A DNA stretch of 64,000 nucleotides, from positions 62,001 through 126,000 of the forward strand of contig NZ_LMJY01000022.1 in the NCBI RefSeq assembly GCF_001421325.1, written 5' to 3'. A program made the position numbers and the translations under genes. How positions within the stretch are numbered: position 1 is the stretch's first letter; every line of letters starts with the position of its first letter. Shown one piece after another: positions 19,364 through 29,645 of the stretch. The DNA comes from Novosphingobium sp. Leaf2. Its GTDB lineage: Bacteria > Pseudomonadota > Alphaproteobacteria > Sphingomonadales > Sphingomonadaceae. Under the pieces are notes generated by a model. It ran no database searches and had not been told where the DNA came from. It was given only the letters and a program-made list of their open reading frames with translations.

Positions 19364-20395
19364 ATGGCATCACTACCCACCCCGCCGGCCTTGAAGCCCA
19401 TCCATGTCGGTCCCGTTACGATCGATTGTCCGGTCATCCTGGCGCCGATGACGGGCGTGTCGGACCTGCCGTTCCGGCGGATGGTGCGCGGCTTCGGTTC
19501 GGGCCTGAACGTCACCGAGATGATCGCCAGCCCCGCTGCCATCCGCGAAACGCGCGTATCGCTGCAGAAGGCGATGTGGGATCAGATGGAAGATCCCGTC
19601 TCGATGCAACTGGTGGGCTGCGAGCCTGACCAGATGGCCGAAGCGGCCAAGTTGGTGGAAGATCGGGGCGCTGCGATCATTGACATCAACATGGGCTGTC
19701 CGGTGCGCAAGGTCGTCAACGGCGATGCAGGCTCGGCGTTGATGCGGCAGATCCCGCTCGCCACCCGGCTGATCGAGGCGACGGTAAAGGCGGTAAAGGT
19801 GCCCGTCACCGTCAAGATGCGCATGGGCTGGTGCCACGATAGCCTGAACGCGCCGGAACTTGCTCGCATCGCGCAGGATCTGGGCGCGCAGATGATTACC
19901 GTCCACGGCCGCACCCGCAACCAGATGTACAAGGGCGAGGCGGACTGGGCGTTCGTGCGCAGCGTCAAGGATGCGGTATCGATCCCGGTCATCGTCAACG
20001 GCGACATCTGCACGGTGGACGATGCCGCCCAGGCGCTTGAACAATCGGGCGCGGACGGGGTGATGATCGGGCGCGGATCGTACGGCCGACCCTGGTTTCT
20101 GGCGCAGGTCATGCAGTGGTGGCGCGGCCAACCGGTGGCCGCCGATCCCACCATTGCCGAGCAGTACGCCATCATTCGCCGTCACTATGAGGATATGCTG
20201 GCGCATTACGGCGCGGATACGGGGGTGCGCATGGCGCGCAAGCACTTGGGCTGGTACATCAAGGGCGTTCGCGGGTCGGCGGAATTCCGCAACAAGGTGA
20301 ACTTCATTTCCGATCCTGACGAGGTGCTGCGCCAGCTTGCGGAATTCTATGCCCCCTATTGCGACACCCGCGGCGGGCAGCTGCAGGCGGCATGA
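19364..20395 (+). CDS. dusB: tRNA-dihydrouridine synthase
   Basis: A 343-residue FMN enzyme. The N-terminal block is [22 protein letters not shown]. The catalytic cysteine sits in [18 protein letters not shown], and the TIM-barrel phosphate-binding part is [34 protein letters not shown]. It reduces uridine to dihydrouridine in tRNA D-loops. Its stop overlaps the ntrB start (ATGA), the classical alphaproteobacterial nifR3/dusB-ntrB-ntrC order, so it is the first gene of the nitrogen-regulation operon. Confidence 0.96.
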   Translation: MASLPTPPALKPIHVGPVTIDCPVILAPMTGVSDLPFRRMVRGFGSGLNVTEMIASPAAIRETRVSLQKAMWDQMEDPVSMQLVGCEPDQMAEAAKLVEDRGAAIIDINMGCPVRKVVNGDAGSALMRQIPLATRLIEATVKAVKVPVTVKMRMGWCHDSLNAPELARIAQDLGAQMITVHGRTRNQMYKGEADWAFVRSVKDAVSIPVIVNGDICTVDDAAQALEQSGADGVMIGRGSYGRPWFLAQVMQWWRGQPVAADPTIAEQYAIIRRHYEDMLAHYGADTGVRMARKHLGWYIKGVRGSAEFRNKVNFISDPDEVLRQLAEFYAPYCDTRGGQLQAA

Positions 20396-21513
20396 ACTCC
20401 CCGGTCGCGGCTGACATTCCGGATGCGTCGCGGCTGCTGGCCAGCCTGCCCAATGCGGTGATATTGCTGGAATCGGGCCGCACCATCGCGGCGCTCAACC
20501 AGGCCGCCGAGCAGTTCTTCGGACAATCCGCCCGGCGCATGACCGGCAAGCGCCTGCGCGACATTCTGGCGATTTCCGATCCGCGCCTGCTGGAGCGCCT
20601 GTCGCACTCCGACACCCCGGTGTCCGCGCGCGAAGTCGTCGTTCAGATCAAGGGCATGGGCGTGCGGCGGATCGACATCAACGTCGCGCCGGTGGCCGAC
20701 GCGCCGGGCTGGCAAGTGGTGACCATCCATGACAACAGCGCCACCGACGCGCTTGGCGACGACGCGGGAGGGCCGGACAACGCCGTGCTGCGCGGCCCCG
20801 AGATCATGGCCCACGAGATCAAGAATCCGCTGGCCGGCATTCGCGGCGCGGCGCAGCTGCTGGGCCGTAAGGTGGACGCGCGAGACCGCGCGCTGACCGA
20901 CCTTATCACTGGCGAGGTGGACCGCATCGCTGCGCTGATCGAGCGCATGCAAAAGCTGAGCGGACGCACTACGCCCCCGGTCGAGCCGTGCAACCTGCAC
21001 CAGGCTGCGCGGCGGGCGATCGACGTGCTGGATGCCGCCAATGGCGGAAATGGCCGCCGCTTCAAGCTGATCGAGGAATTCGACCCCTCGCTGCCGCCAG
21101 TGCTGGGCAGCCCGGACGGGCTGGTGCAGGTGATGATCAACCTGTTGTCCAACGCAGTGGAAGCGTCGCAAGAGGCGCGCGATCCGCGCGTGGTGATCCG
21201 CACCCGCTTTGCCAGCGGTCTCCAGTTGCAGACCGGCGACGACGGCGCGCCGCTGCGCCTGCCGATCGAAGTGCGCGTCAGCGACAATGGGCCGGGGATC
21301 GATCCGGGGATGCGCGACCATATTTTCGAGCCCTTCGTGACCAGTAAGAAGGCCGGTCAGGGCCTTGGGTTGCCGCTGGTACGCAAGCTGGTGCGCGACA
21401 TGAAGGGGCGGATCACACATGAGCGCAACGACGATACGGGCATGACGCACTTTCGCATTCACCTGCCGCTGGCCCCGCAGCCGCGCCCACGCGCGAAGAA
21501 AGTGTCGATATGA
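20392..21513 (+). CDS. ntrB: nitrogen regulation sensor histidine kinase NtrB
   Basis: A 373-residue soluble kinase. A PAS-like N-domain (residues about 12-115) is followed by a dimerisation/phosphoacceptor helix with H141 in [11 protein letters not shown]. The HATPase domain has an N-box ([16 protein letters not shown]), a G1 box ([11 protein letters not shown]) and a G2 box ([12 protein letters not shown]). In the family it phosphorylates or dephosphorylates NtrC according to PII status. Translational overlaps with dusB upstream and ntrC downstream imply a single mRNA. Confidence 0.95.
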   Translation: MNSPVAADIPDASRLLASLPNAVILLESGRTIAALNQAAEQFFGQSARRMTGKRLRDILAISDPRLLERLSHSDTPVSAREVVVQIKGMGVRRIDINVAPVADAPGWQVVTIHDNSATDALGDDAGGPDNAVLRGPEIMAHEIKNPLAGIRGAAQLLGRKVDARDRALTDLITGEVDRIAALIERMQKLSGRTTPPVEPCNLHQAARRAIDVLDAANGGNGRRFKLIEEFDPSLPPVLGSPDGLVQVMINLLSNAVEASQEARDPRVVIRTRFASGLQLQTGDDGAPLRLPIEVRVSDNGPGIDPGMRDHIFEPFVTSKKAGQGLGLPLVRKLVRDMKGRITHERNDDTGMTHFRIHLPLAPQPRPRAKKVSI

Positions 21514-22922
21514 CAGGTGTACTGCTGGTCGAGGACGATATGTCCATCGCCATCGTCATCACCGCGGCGCTGGAGCATGAAGGTTTTGCGGTAACCCACT
21601 GCACGTCGATCGCGCAGCGCGACCGGGAGCTGGAAAGCCGCAGTTTTTCGGCGCTGGTCACCGATGTGATGCTGCCCGACGGCGACGGGATCGAGACGAT
21701 CGGGCGGGTGCGTACGCGTCATCCCGCTATGCCGATCGTGATCCTGTCAGCGCAAAACACCCTAGATACAGCGGTGCGGGCGACGGACACCGGGGCGTTC
21801 GAATACTTCCCAAAACCTTTCGACATCGACGAACTGGCCCGCACCGTGCGGCAAGCAGCCGGCGCTACGCAGGACGCGGGCGCAGACGGCGGCGAACCGC
21901 TGGGGCAGGGGCTGCCGCTGGTCGGGCGCAGCGCGGCGATGCAGTCGGTCTTCCGCATGATCACCCGTGTGCTGCGCAACGACCTTACAGTGCTGATCCT
22001 GGGCGAATCCGGCACCGGCAAGGAACTGGTGGCAGAAGCGATCCATCAGCTAGGGCATCGCCAGGCAGGGGCGTTCATCGCCGTAAACACGGCCGCAATT
22101 CCTGCCGAGCTGATCGAAAGCGAGCTGTTCGGTCACGAAAAGGGCGCCTTTACCGGTGCGGTCGCGCGCCATGTCGGCAAGTTCGAGCAGGCGGCAGGTG
22201 GCACCCTGTTCCTTGACGAGATCGGCGACATGCCGATGCAGGCGCAGACCCGGCTGCTGCGCGCGCTGCAATCGGGTACGGTGCGCCGGGTGGGTGGACG
22301 CGACGAGATCCGGCTCGATACCCGCATCATCGCGGCCACCAACAAGGATCTGGAGCCCGAAATCGCTGCGGGCCGGTTCCGCGAAGATCTATATTATCGG
22401 CTCAACGTGGTGCCCATCCACATGCCACCGCTGCGTGACCGACCCGATGATATCGACGCGTTGGCCCGCCATTTCCTGCAGCACGCGGCTAACGAAGGGC
22501 TTCCAAGGCGCCGCTTGACCCGCGAAGGCTCCGATCTTCTGGCGGCGCAACCGTGGCGGGGGAACGTGCGCGAACTCAAGAATTTCATTTACCGGCTGGC
22601 GCTGCTGGCGCGCGAGGACGTGATAGACGTCGATACCATCACCCCGCTCCTGACAACCGACACCCAGGCAAATGCCGACGGCGCACCCGGCGACATTGCG
22701 GGCGCGGTAGCGCACTGGCTTGCCACGCACAGACCGGCCAACGGCACCATCTACGACAGCGCGATGGCTGCGTTCGAGCGCCCGCTGTTTGCCGAAGTTT
22801 TGCGCGATACCGCCGGCAATCAACTGCGCGCCGCGCAGGCGCTGGGGATAAATCGCAACACCTTGCGCAAGCGCTTGGGCGAACTTGCGCTCGATCCCGA
22901 AGACTTCGCTCGTCGTTCATAG
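21510..22922 (+). CDS. ntrC: nitrogen regulation response regulator NtrC
   Basis: A 470-residue sigma54 activator. The receiver domain has phospho-acceptor D52 (VTDVMLPDGDG). The AAA+ domain has Walker A GESGTGK at residues 165-171 and an intact GAFTGA loop at 212-217 for sigma54 contact. The C-terminal Fis-type helix-turn-helix contains RAAQALGINRNTLRKRL. It therefore has every element needed for activating nitrogen-assimilation promoters. It overlaps ntrB by four bases; ntrY follows after 60 bp. Confidence 0.96.
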   Translation: MTGVLLVEDDMSIAIVITAALEHEGFAVTHCTSIAQRDRELESRSFSALVTDVMLPDGDGIETIGRVRTRHPAMPIVILSAQNTLDTAVRATDTGAFEYFPKPFDIDELARTVRQAAGATQDAGADGGEPLGQGLPLVGRSAAMQSVFRMITRVLRNDLTVLILGESGTGKELVAEAIHQLGHRQAGAFIAVNTAAIPAELIESELFGHEKGAFTGAVARHVGKFEQAAGGTLFLDEIGDMPMQAQTRLLRALQSGTVRRVGGRDEIRLDTRIIAATNKDLEPEIAAGRFREDLYYRLNVVPIHMPPLRDRPDDIDALARHFLQHAANEGLPRRRLTREGSDLLAAQPWRGNVRELKNFIYRLALLAREDVIDVDTITPLLTTDTQANADGAPGDIAGAVAHWLATHRPANGTIYDSAMAAFERPLFAEVLRDTAGNQLRAAQALGINRNTLRKRLGELALDPEDFARRS

Positions 22923-22982
22923 ACGTGCGCTCGTGGATTTCCTCTTGCAGCATAGCCACAGTGCTGTGGTAGAGACGCAACG

Positions 22983-25232
22983 ATGATGGATGGCGTGGTT
23001 CGAAAGCGGGTATGGCCACGCTGGTGGCGGCGGATGCAGCTTGCTGCGCGCCGTGCGAACTTTTTCGCGGTCATGGCGGTCGTTTCGGTGGCGGCTTTCG
23101 TCATCATGTCAGCGATCACGGTGGTGGCGCTGACCTCCAGCGGTAATCGTGGCGAGCTGTTGCCCTCCAACGTCACCGCAAGCCTGCTGGTTGGCACGCT
23201 GGTTCCGGCGATGTCGATCCTGGTGTTGCTGGGTCGCCACATCGCGTTGCGACGCGCGGCCGAAACGATCGGCGGAACCGGCCAGATGCACGTGCGGCTG
23301 GTGTTCTTCTTCTCCGTGATTTCGGCGATTCCCACGCTGCTGGTGGTGGTATTCGCATCCTGGCTGTTCCAGTCCGGTGTGGAGTTCTGGTTCTCCGACA
23401 GTTCGCGCGGCCTTCTGGAAAACGCCAACAAGCTGGCGCGCGGATACTACGAGCAGACCTTGCGCGACGTCGGCTACGAATCCGTAGCGATGGCCCAGAA
23501 TTCGGCAGAATATCTCGCCGCTTATCCAGTCGCCAGCCGCGAATTTCAGGCGTTCCTGTCGTATCAGGTGGTGCGCCGCAACCTCAGCGTCGCGGCGATC
23601 ATCCAGGTCGACGGCAAGGGCAATCAGCGCACGCCGATTATCGTCGACCCGGACGGCAAATCCGAAAACAACCGCATCAGTCGCGAAGTGTTGACTCGGC
23701 TTGGTGAGGGCGAGCCCTATGTCGCCACCGCCAAGGACAATCGCATCGTATCAGCCGCGCCGATCGATCGATCGTCCGGTGTCTACCTGCTGGTCATCCG
23801 AAGTTCCGACCTGCTGTCGCTGGGGCAGGGGCAGCGTGCGGAAAACATCGTCCAGGCCTATGAAGTTCTGACCAGCCGGGCGCGGGTGCTGCAGTTGCGC
23901 TTCAATGTGGCGCTGTTCGTGGCATCTCTGGCGCTGGTCGGCCTGGCGGTGTGGTTCGCGCTGCGGTTTGCCGACCGACAGGTGGCGCCGCTTTATGAGC
24001 TGGTCGACGCTGCACGCAGTGTGGGCGCAGGCAATTACGCCCTGCGCATCGAAGGGCGCACCGGTTCCGACGAGATCGGCCTGCTCAACCGCGCGTTCAA
24101 CCGCATGACAGCGCAGATCGACAAGCAGACGCAGGCGCTGTTGGGCGCCAACGCACAGCTGCACGAACGCAGCGCCTTCATCGAAGCGGTGCTGGGTTCG
24201 GTGACTTCCGGCATCATCTCGCTCGACGCGCAGGGGCGCATCCTGCTGATGAACAGCACAGCACAAAAGCTGCTCACCGACCGGCGCGAAAGCCCGCCCG
24301 AAGGTCTGCCGATCGCAGACCTCGCACCGGCCATCGCCGTCATGCTGGAACAAGGCTCGGCCGGGGGGATCGTCCAGTACAATCGCGGCAACGATCTGCT
24401 CACGCTTGCGGTCAAGACCAGTCGCGACGCCACCGGCCACGTCATCACGTTTGAGGACATCACGCGCCAGTTGCTCGATCAGCGCACCGCTGCCTGGTCC
24501 GACGTCGCCCGGCGCATCGCCCATGAAATCAAGAACCCGCTCACTCCGATCCAGCTCGCGACCGAGCGCCTCAGCCGTCGCTATCTCAAGCAGATCACCG
24601 ACAATCCGGAGTTGTTCCAGGACCTCACCCGCACGATCATTCGGCAGGTGGGTGAACTTCGCAAGATGGTGGATGAATTCTCTTCGTTCGCGCGTCTGCC
24701 CAAGCCGGTGTTTCGCGCCGAAGACCCGGTTTCACTCACCCGCCAGGCGCTGTTTCTGCAGGAAGTGGCGCGCCCTGACATCGCCTTCAGCTTTGCCAGC
24801 GACACGGATGTGGAGATGATCGACTGCGATCGCCATCAGTTCGGCCAGGCCATGACCAACGTCCTCAAGAACGCGGTCGAGGCCATCGAAGCCAAGGCCA
24901 AGGAGGCTGAATCGCGCGGCGAGAGCGCCCCTGAATATCGCGGGGCAATCCACGTCGAGGTGCGTGAGGACGACCGCGCGATCCTGGTGTCGGTGAGGGA
25001 CAACGGCATCGGCCTGTCGCAGGACAAGGAGCGGTTGATCGAACCATATGTCACCACGCGCGAAAAAGGCACCGGCCTTGGCCTGGCGATAGTCAACAAG
25101 ATCATCGAGGAACACGGCGGCGAGATGACGTTCACGCCCGCGCAAGGTGGCGGCACCACAGTGACGATGCGCTTCGCTCACAATCCCATGAGCAACGAGG
25201 CACAAACGCGCAAACCCGAAGCGGCACAATGA
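22983..25232 (+). CDS. ntrY: membrane sensor histidine kinase NtrY
   Basis: A 749-residue protein. Three N-terminal membrane helices are visible up to about residue 125 ([58 protein letters not shown]). A periplasmic sensor segment and another helix ([20 protein letters not shown]) lead to a HAMP linker ([18 protein letters not shown]), a PAS domain and the kinase core. The phosphoacceptor helix is [24 protein letters not shown]-binding boxes are [21 protein letters not shown] and [12 protein letters not shown]. NtrY partners NtrX and is linked to nitrogen, redox and envelope control in alphaproteobacteria. Confidence 0.95.
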   Translation: MMDGVVRKRVWPRWWRRMQLAARRANFFAVMAVVSVAAFVIMSAITVVALTSSGNRGELLPSNVTASLLVGTLVPAMSILVLLGRHIALRRAAETIGGTGQMHVRLVFFFSVISAIPTLLVVVFASWLFQSGVEFWFSDSSRGLLENANKLARGYYEQTLRDVGYESVAMAQNSAEYLAAYPVASREFQAFLSYQVVRRNLSVAAIIQVDGKGNQRTPIIVDPDGKSENNRISREVLTRLGEGEPYVATAKDNRIVSAAPIDRSSGVYLLVIRSSDLLSLGQGQRAENIVQAYEVLTSRARVLQLRFNVALFVASLALVGLAVWFALRFADRQVAPLYELVDAARSVGAGNYALRIEGRTGSDEIGLLNRAFNRMTAQIDKQTQALLGANAQLHERSAFIEAVLGSVTSGIISLDAQGRILLMNSTAQKLLTDRRESPPEGLPIADLAPAIAVMLEQGSAGGIVQYNRGNDLLTLAVKTSRDATGHVITFEDITRQLLDQRTAAWSDVARRIAHEIKNPLTPIQLATERLSRRYLKQITDNPELFQDLTRTIIRQVGELRKMVDEFSSFARLPKPVFRAEDPVSLTRQALFLQEVARPDIAFSFASDTDVEMIDCDRHQFGQAMTNVLKNAVEAIEAKAKEAESRGESAPEYRGAIHVEVREDDRAILVSVRDNGIGLSQDKERLIEPYVTTREKGTGLGLAIVNKIIEEHGGEMTFTPAQGGGTTVTMRFAHNPMSNEAQTRKPEAAQ

Positions 25233-25281
25233 TCGCCGCTGCTTTCCAAACCCATTCCCACCAGACGAAGAAGACAGGTCC

Positions 25282-26682
25282 ATGGCTCTCGACATTCTGA
25301 TCGTCGATGACGAACGCGACATTCGCGAACTGGTCGCTGGCGTGCTGAGCGACGAAGGGTACGATTGCCGTACCGCTGGCGACAGCGGCGCCGCGATCGC
25401 AGCCGTCGACGCGCGGCGCCCCTCGCTTGTGCTGCTTGACGTGTGGCTCCACGGCAGTCCGATGGACGGGCTTGAGGTGCTCGACGCCATCAAGGCGCGC
25501 GAACCGGAATTGCCGGTCATAATCTTTTCCGGGCATGGCAATATCGACACCGCCGTCGCCGCGATCAGCCGCGGCGCGGTGGATTTCATCGAAAAGCCGT
25601 TCGAGGCCGAAAAGCTGCTGCATCTCGTTGCGCGGGCGACCGAGACGGAACGGTTGCGGCGCGAGAACCAGCAGCTCAAGCAAGGCCAGGCACTCGGCAT
25701 CAGCGAGGAGTTCACCGGCTCGAGCGGCGCGATCAACCAGGTGCGCGGCACCTTGAAGCGCGTGGCTAACACCGGCAGCCGTCTGCTGATCACGGGCCCT
25801 GCGGGTTCGGGCAAGGAGGTGGCGGCCCGTCTACTTCACGCGTGGAGCCCGCGCGCCAACAACGCCTTCGTCAGCGTCAACTCGGCGCGGATCACGCCCG
25901 AACGCTTCGAACAGGAACTGTTCGGCGAGGAAGCCGATGGTGCTCTGATCCGCGCCGGTCTGCTGGAAACGGCGGACAGCGGCACGCTGTATTTCGATGA
26001 AGTGGCGGACATGCCGCTATCAACGCAGGCGCGCATCCTGCGGGTGCTGACCGACCAGGCCTTCGTCCGCGTAGGTGGCACGCGGCAGATCCGGGTAGAC
26101 GTGCGGGTGGTGTCGTCCACCTCTCGCGATCTGGAGAAGGAGATTGCCGAGCGGCGTTTCCGCGAAGACTTGTTCTATCGGCTCAACGTGGTGCCCGTCA
26201 CCATCCCGGCGCTACGGGAACGGCGCGAGGACATTCCCGCGCTCGTCGACCACTTTTTCGCGCGCTATGCGAACGAGCAAGGGGTCGCGCCGCCCCAGGT
26301 CAGTATCGATGCGATGACAGCGCTTCAGGCTTACGAATGGCCCGGAAACGTGCGCCAGTTGCGTAATGTTGTCGAGCGCACCGTCATCATGGCGCCGCGC
26401 GAAAAGCTGGCCCGGATCGAGGCCGACATGCTGCCTCCGGAAATTTTCAACAGCCGTGGCGGCGGTGAAGGCGGGGCGACCGTGATGATGAGCGCGCCGC
26501 TGCGCGAAGCGCGCGAAAGCTTCGAGCGGGAGTACCTGCGCGTCCAGATCCGCCGGTTTTCCGGCAACATTTCCAAGACCGCCGCTTTCATCGGCATGGA
26601 GCGCTCAGCGCTGCATCGTAAACTGAAACTGCTCGGCATGTCCGAACGCCGCGAGGGTGAAGACCTGGATGAACCTCTCTAA
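25282..26682 (+). CDS. ntrX: response regulator NtrX
   Basis: A 466-residue NtrC-family protein. The receiver has phospho-acceptor D53 (LLDVWLHGSP). The AAA+ domain has Walker A GPAGSGK at residues 172-178. The C-terminal Fis-type HTH includes NISKTAAFIGMERSALHRKL. The loop where NtrC has GAFTGA reads GALIRA (residues 220-225), so direct sigma54 activation is unlikely; this matches what is known for many alphaproteobacterial NtrX proteins. It lies 49 bp after ntrY and is followed, after 147 bp, by hfq. Confidence 0.95.
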   Translation: MALDILIVDDERDIRELVAGVLSDEGYDCRTAGDSGAAIAAVDARRPSLVLLDVWLHGSPMDGLEVLDAIKAREPELPVIIFSGHGNIDTAVAAISRGAVDFIEKPFEAEKLLHLVARATETERLRRENQQLKQGQALGISEEFTGSSGAINQVRGTLKRVANTGSRLLITGPAGSGKEVAARLLHAWSPRANNAFVSVNSARITPERFEQELFGEEADGALIRAGLLETADSGTLYFDEVADMPLSTQARILRVLTDQAFVRVGGTRQIRVDVRVVSSTSRDLEKEIAERRFREDLFYRLNVVPVTIPALRERREDIPALVDHFFARYANEQGVAPPQVSIDAMTALQAYEWPGNVRQLRNVVERTVIMAPREKLARIEADMLPPEIFNSRGGGEGGATVMMSAPLREARESFEREYLRVQIRRFSGNISKTAAFIGMERSALHRKLKLLGMSERREGEDLDEPL

Positions 26683-26777
26683 GTTTCGGTATATGCAACA
26701 CGGTCGCTACAAAATGTCCGTTTACTGCATTGCAGCAAAGAGGTAGATTTCGAATCGACAACGGCTTCGGGTTTACC

Positions 26778-26809
26778 GCGGCCAGAATGCGGACCGCATA
26801 AGTGGCCGC
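26778..26809 (+). promoter_or_regulatory. extended stem-loop in the hfq leader
   Basis: GCGGCCA (26778-26784) pairs with TGGCCGC (26803-26809). Inside, ATGC pairs with GCAT around GGACC, giving a two-part stem. It ends eight bases before the AAGGAG ribosome-binding site at 26817. The position suggests control of hfq translation or mRNA stability. Confidence 0.45.
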
Positions 26810-26829
26810 CAAAAAGAAGGAGCATCGAT

Positions 26830-27408
26830 ATGGCCGGTCGTACCCTCACTGCGCGTCCAAAGCCCACGCCGCCACCCGCGCCGGAACCGGTTGTTCATGC
26901 CGCCCCGGCAACGCCAGCGCCGTCGGGTAAGGGTGGGGTCCAGAACCTGCAGGATCAGTTCCTCAATCTGCTGCGCAAGAACAAGACTCCGGTGACCATG
27001 TTCCTGGTCAAGGGCGTCAAGCTGCAGGGCATCGTCACCTGGTTCGATAACTTCTCGATCCTGTTGCGCCGGGATGGCCAATCGCAGCTCGTGTACAAGC
27101 ATGCGATTTCCACGATCATGCCCTCGACCCCGGTCGATGCGCGCCAGTTCACCAACGGCCCCGAAAATCCCAAGAAAACCCGTGTCTTGCAGGACGTTTT
27201 CCTGTCCAGCATCCGCAGCGCCGCCGTTCAGGTCACGATGTTCCTGATCAACGGCGTAATGCTCCAGGGCCGGGTCGCCGCGTATGACCTGTTCTGTATG
27301 CTGCTGGAGCGGGAAGGCTATGTGCAACTGGCCTACAAGCACGCCGTCTCGACGATTCAGCCCGTGACTCCGGTCGACCTTCAGGCGCATGAAGACGCCG
27401 ACGATTAA
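26830..27408 (+). CDS. hfq: tandem-domain RNA chaperone Hfq (two fused Sm domains)
   Basis: A 192-residue protein, about twice normal Hfq size. After a Pro/Ala-rich leader (1-36), Sm domain 1 spans about 38-98 and Sm domain 2 about 119-180, joined by a 20-residue linker. Domain 1 keeps Q41, R49/K50/K52 (rim), K64, F75 and Y89-K90-H91, matching E. coli Q8, R16/R17/R19, K31, F42 and Y55-K56-H57. Domain 2 keeps Q121, R129, F155 and Y169-K170-H171, but has S130/A132 on the rim and M144 in place of K31, so its RNA surfaces differ. Hfq normally forms a hexamer of single domains; here three chains would make a six-domain ring. It sits between ntrX and hflX, the usual alphaproteobacterial position, which supports its being the only housekeeping hfq. 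Confidence 0.95.
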   Translation: MAGRTLTARPKPTPPPAPEPVVHAAPATPAPSGKGGVQNLQDQFLNLLRKNKTPVTMFLVKGVKLQGIVTWFDNFSILLRRDGQSQLVYKHAISTIMPSTPVDARQFTNGPENPKKTRVLQDVFLSSIRSAAVQVTMFLINGVMLQGRVAAYDLFCMLLEREGYVQLAYKHAVSTIQPVTPVDLQAHEDADD

Positions 27409-27426
27409 AGAGAGAAGCTGAACGAC

Positions 27427-28773
27427 TTGAACGATGAAACAACAGGCGAGGTCACGCGCGGCGCGCGGGCCCTCGTCGCTTATCCGCAAATGCGTGGCCG
27501 CCGCGACCTTGATACCGAGGCGCGGCTAGAAGAAGCGCGCGGTCTGGCGCTGGCGATCGGCCTCGAAGTGGTCGACGCGCTCGCCATTGTCATCCGTGAA
27601 CCGCGCGCCGGCACGCTGTTCGGTGAAGGCCAGATCCAGAACATTGCAACCGCGTGTGAGCAGAACGAGGCAGAACTGGTCATCGTCGATGGCTCGCTGA
27701 CCGCGATCCAGCAGCGCAATCTCGAAGACAAGCTGAAGCGCAAGGTCATCGACCGCACCGGACTGATCCTGGAAATCTTCGGTGAACGCGCGGCCACGGC
27801 GGAAGGGCGCCTGCAGGTTGAGCTGGCGCACCTTGATTACCAGGCCGGTCGGCTCGTGCGCAGCTGGACGCACCTTGAACGCCAGCGCGGCGGCTTCGGG
27901 TTCCTGGGCGGTCCGGGCGAAACACAGATTGAGGCGGACCGTCGCCTCATTCGCGATCGCATGGCCAAGATCCGCCGGGAACTGGAACAGGTGCGCCGCA
28001 CGCGCGGTCTTCATCGGGATCGGCGCGAAAAGGCGCCGTGGCCGGTCATCGCGCTCGTGGGGTATACCAACGCGGGCAAGTCCACACTGTTCAATCGCCT
28101 GACCGGCGCGAACGTGATGGCGGAAAACCTGCTGTTCGCCACGCTGGATCCGACCATGCGGGCAATACGGTTGCCGGGGCTGGAAAAGGCGATCCTGTCG
28201 GACACCGTGGGTTTCATTTCCGACCTGCCGACGCAGCTGGTCGCCGCATTTCGCGCCACGCTGGAGGAAGTTACCGCCGCCGATGTGATCGTGCATGTCC
28301 GAGACATCGCCAATCCGGATACGGATTCGCAAAAACGGCAGGTTCTGGCCGTGCTGGCCGATCTTGGCGTTGCCAGCGCAGATGGCGAAACCTTGGAAGA
28401 GGGGGAGGGCAGCGATACCAAGCCCATCCCGATCATCGAGGTGTGGAACAAATGGGACATCCTGCCACCCGATCAGGCGCAGTTGCTGAAAGACGCGATG
28501 GCGCATCGCCACGATGAAACGATCGCGGCGGTTTCCGCGTTGACAGGTGAGGGTTGCGAGGCGCTGTTGGACCTGGCGAGCCGCACGCTGACGCAGGATG
28601 CCAAAGTGCACACGTTCGTCATCCCGGCAGCGGACGGACAGCGCCTTGCATTCCTTCACGCACGCGGCGAAGTGATTTCCGAAAAGGACGCAGGGACCGG
28701 CCAAAATGGCCCCGAGTTGAGGCTGGACGTCCGCTTGTCACAGCGTGAATTCGGACGGTTCGGGTCACTGTGA
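27427..28773 (+). CDS. hflX: ribosome-associated GTPase HflX
   Basis: A 448-residue protein starting at TTG, 18 bp after hfq. The N-terminal HflX domain includes GTLFGEGQIQNIA and LIVVDGSLTAIQQRNLE-like sequence. The glycine-rich helical linker has GFLGGPGETQIEADRRLI. The GTPase domain has G1 GYTNAGKST, G3 DTVGFISDLP and G4 NKWD. In E. coli the family splits stalled or heat-damaged 70S ribosomes. Linkage to hfq is ancient and conserved. An intrinsic terminator lies just after the stop, overlapping the end of mazG. Confidence 0.95.
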   Translation: MNDETTGEVTRGARALVAYPQMRGRRDLDTEARLEEARGLALAIGLEVVDALAIVIREPRAGTLFGEGQIQNIATACEQNEAELVIVDGSLTAIQQRNLEDKLKRKVIDRTGLILEIFGERAATAEGRLQVELAHLDYQAGRLVRSWTHLERQRGGFGFLGGPGETQIEADRRLIRDRMAKIRRELEQVRRTRGLHRDRREKAPWPVIALVGYTNAGKSTLFNRLTGANVMAENLLFATLDPTMRAIRLPGLEKAILSDTVGFISDLPTQLVAAFRATLEEVTAADVIVHVRDIANPDTDSQKRQVLAVLADLGVASADGETLEEGEGSDTKPIPIIEVWNKWDILPPDQAQLLKDAMAHRHDETIAAVSALTGEGCEALLDLASRTLTQDAKVHTFVIPAADGQRLAFLHARGEVISEKDAGTGQNGPELRLDVRLSQREFGRFGSL

Positions 28774-28782
28774 TGTGACGAT

Positions 28783-28815
28783 CGGGCGGTTGAAATCAGC
28801 CGTCCGAGGTTTTTT
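28783..28815 (+). terminator. Rho-independent terminator after hflX
   Basis: A nine-base stem, CGGGCGGTT / AGCCGTCCG with two G-T pairs, followed three bases later by a run of six T. It ends the dusB-to-hflX gene block. It overlaps the last codons of the convergent mazG, whose 3' end is therefore part of the terminator sequence. Confidence 0.8.
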
Positions 28816-29584
28816 CCGCTCGTTTGACCGCCTGCCAATGTGCTTCCTGCTCGTCCAATGACAGCGCCGCGAATTGACTGCCTTGCCCGGCGGCAATCGC
28901 CTCCATAGCGCGGAAGCGACGCTCGAACTTTGCGTTGGCGGCGCGCAGGGCATCTTCCGGGGCCAGGCCGTTCAGGCGCACCAGATTGACGGCGGCAAAC
29001 AGTAGATCGCCCGCTTCTTCAAGTTTGTCGTCCGGGCCGGCCTGAGCGAGCTCTTCGATCTCTTCGAGAACCTTTGCCGCAGCGCCGCTGGGTTCGGGCC
29101 AATCAAACCCGACGCGGGCGGCGCGCTTCTGCAACTTTTCCGCCCGCATCAACGCAGGCAATGACATTGCCACGCCGTCCATCGCGCTTGTTGCGCCGTT
29201 CGCCGCGCGCTCCTTGGCCTTCAAAGCTTCCCATCGCTCGGCTTGGGGGTCACCAGAGGTATCGTCTCCGAAGATGTGCGGATGGCGACGCTCCAGCTTG
29301 CTGGAAATGGCATCGGCAACATCGTCGAAGGTAAAGTGGCCAGATTCCTGCGCGATACGGGCGTGAAACACCACTTGGAGGAGCAGATCGCCAAGCTCGT
29401 CACGCAACGCCGCCATGTCATCATGGGCTATCGCGTCCGCGACCTCGTAGGCCTCCTCGATCGTATAGGGCGCAATCGACGAAAACGTCTGCGCGCGATC
29501 CCATTCGCAGCCGGTCTGGGGATCACGCAGCCGCGCCATGATGGACAGGAGACGGGCGATTGGGGTTACCGATACTTCAGTCAT
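28796..29584 (-). CDS. mazG: nucleoside triphosphate pyrophosphohydrolase MazG
   Basis: A 262-residue two-domain MazG. Domain 1 has the metal-binding EExxE-type helix (YTIEEAYEVADAIAHDD) and LGDLLLQVVFHARIAQE; KLERRHPHIFGDD is a family hallmark. Domain 2 has EEIEELAQAGPDDKLEEAGDLLFAAVNLVR. It hydrolyses NTPs and dNTPs to monophosphates, cleaning non-canonical nucleotides and modulating stringent signalling in E. coli. It is the last gene of a long minus-strand run, 61 bp after the 62-residue membrane protein gene. Confidence 0.94.
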   Translation of the reverse strand: MTEVSVTPIARLLSIMARLRDPQTGCEWDRAQTFSSIAPYTIEEAYEVADAIAHDDMAALRDELGDLLLQVVFHARIAQESGHFTFDDVADAISSKLERRHPHIFGDDTSGDPQAERWEALKAKERAANGATSAMDGVAMSLPALMRAEKLQKRAARVGFDWPEPSGAAAKVLEEIEELAQAGPDDKLEEAGDLLFAAVNLVRLNGLAPEDALRAANAKFERRFRAMEAIAAGQGSQFAALSLDEQEAHWQAVKRAEKTSDG

Positions 29585-29645
29585 GTACGATCGATAATGA
29601 AGATTATGTAAAGTGGCGTCAGGCCAGTGTGATGCGAGACTGCGT

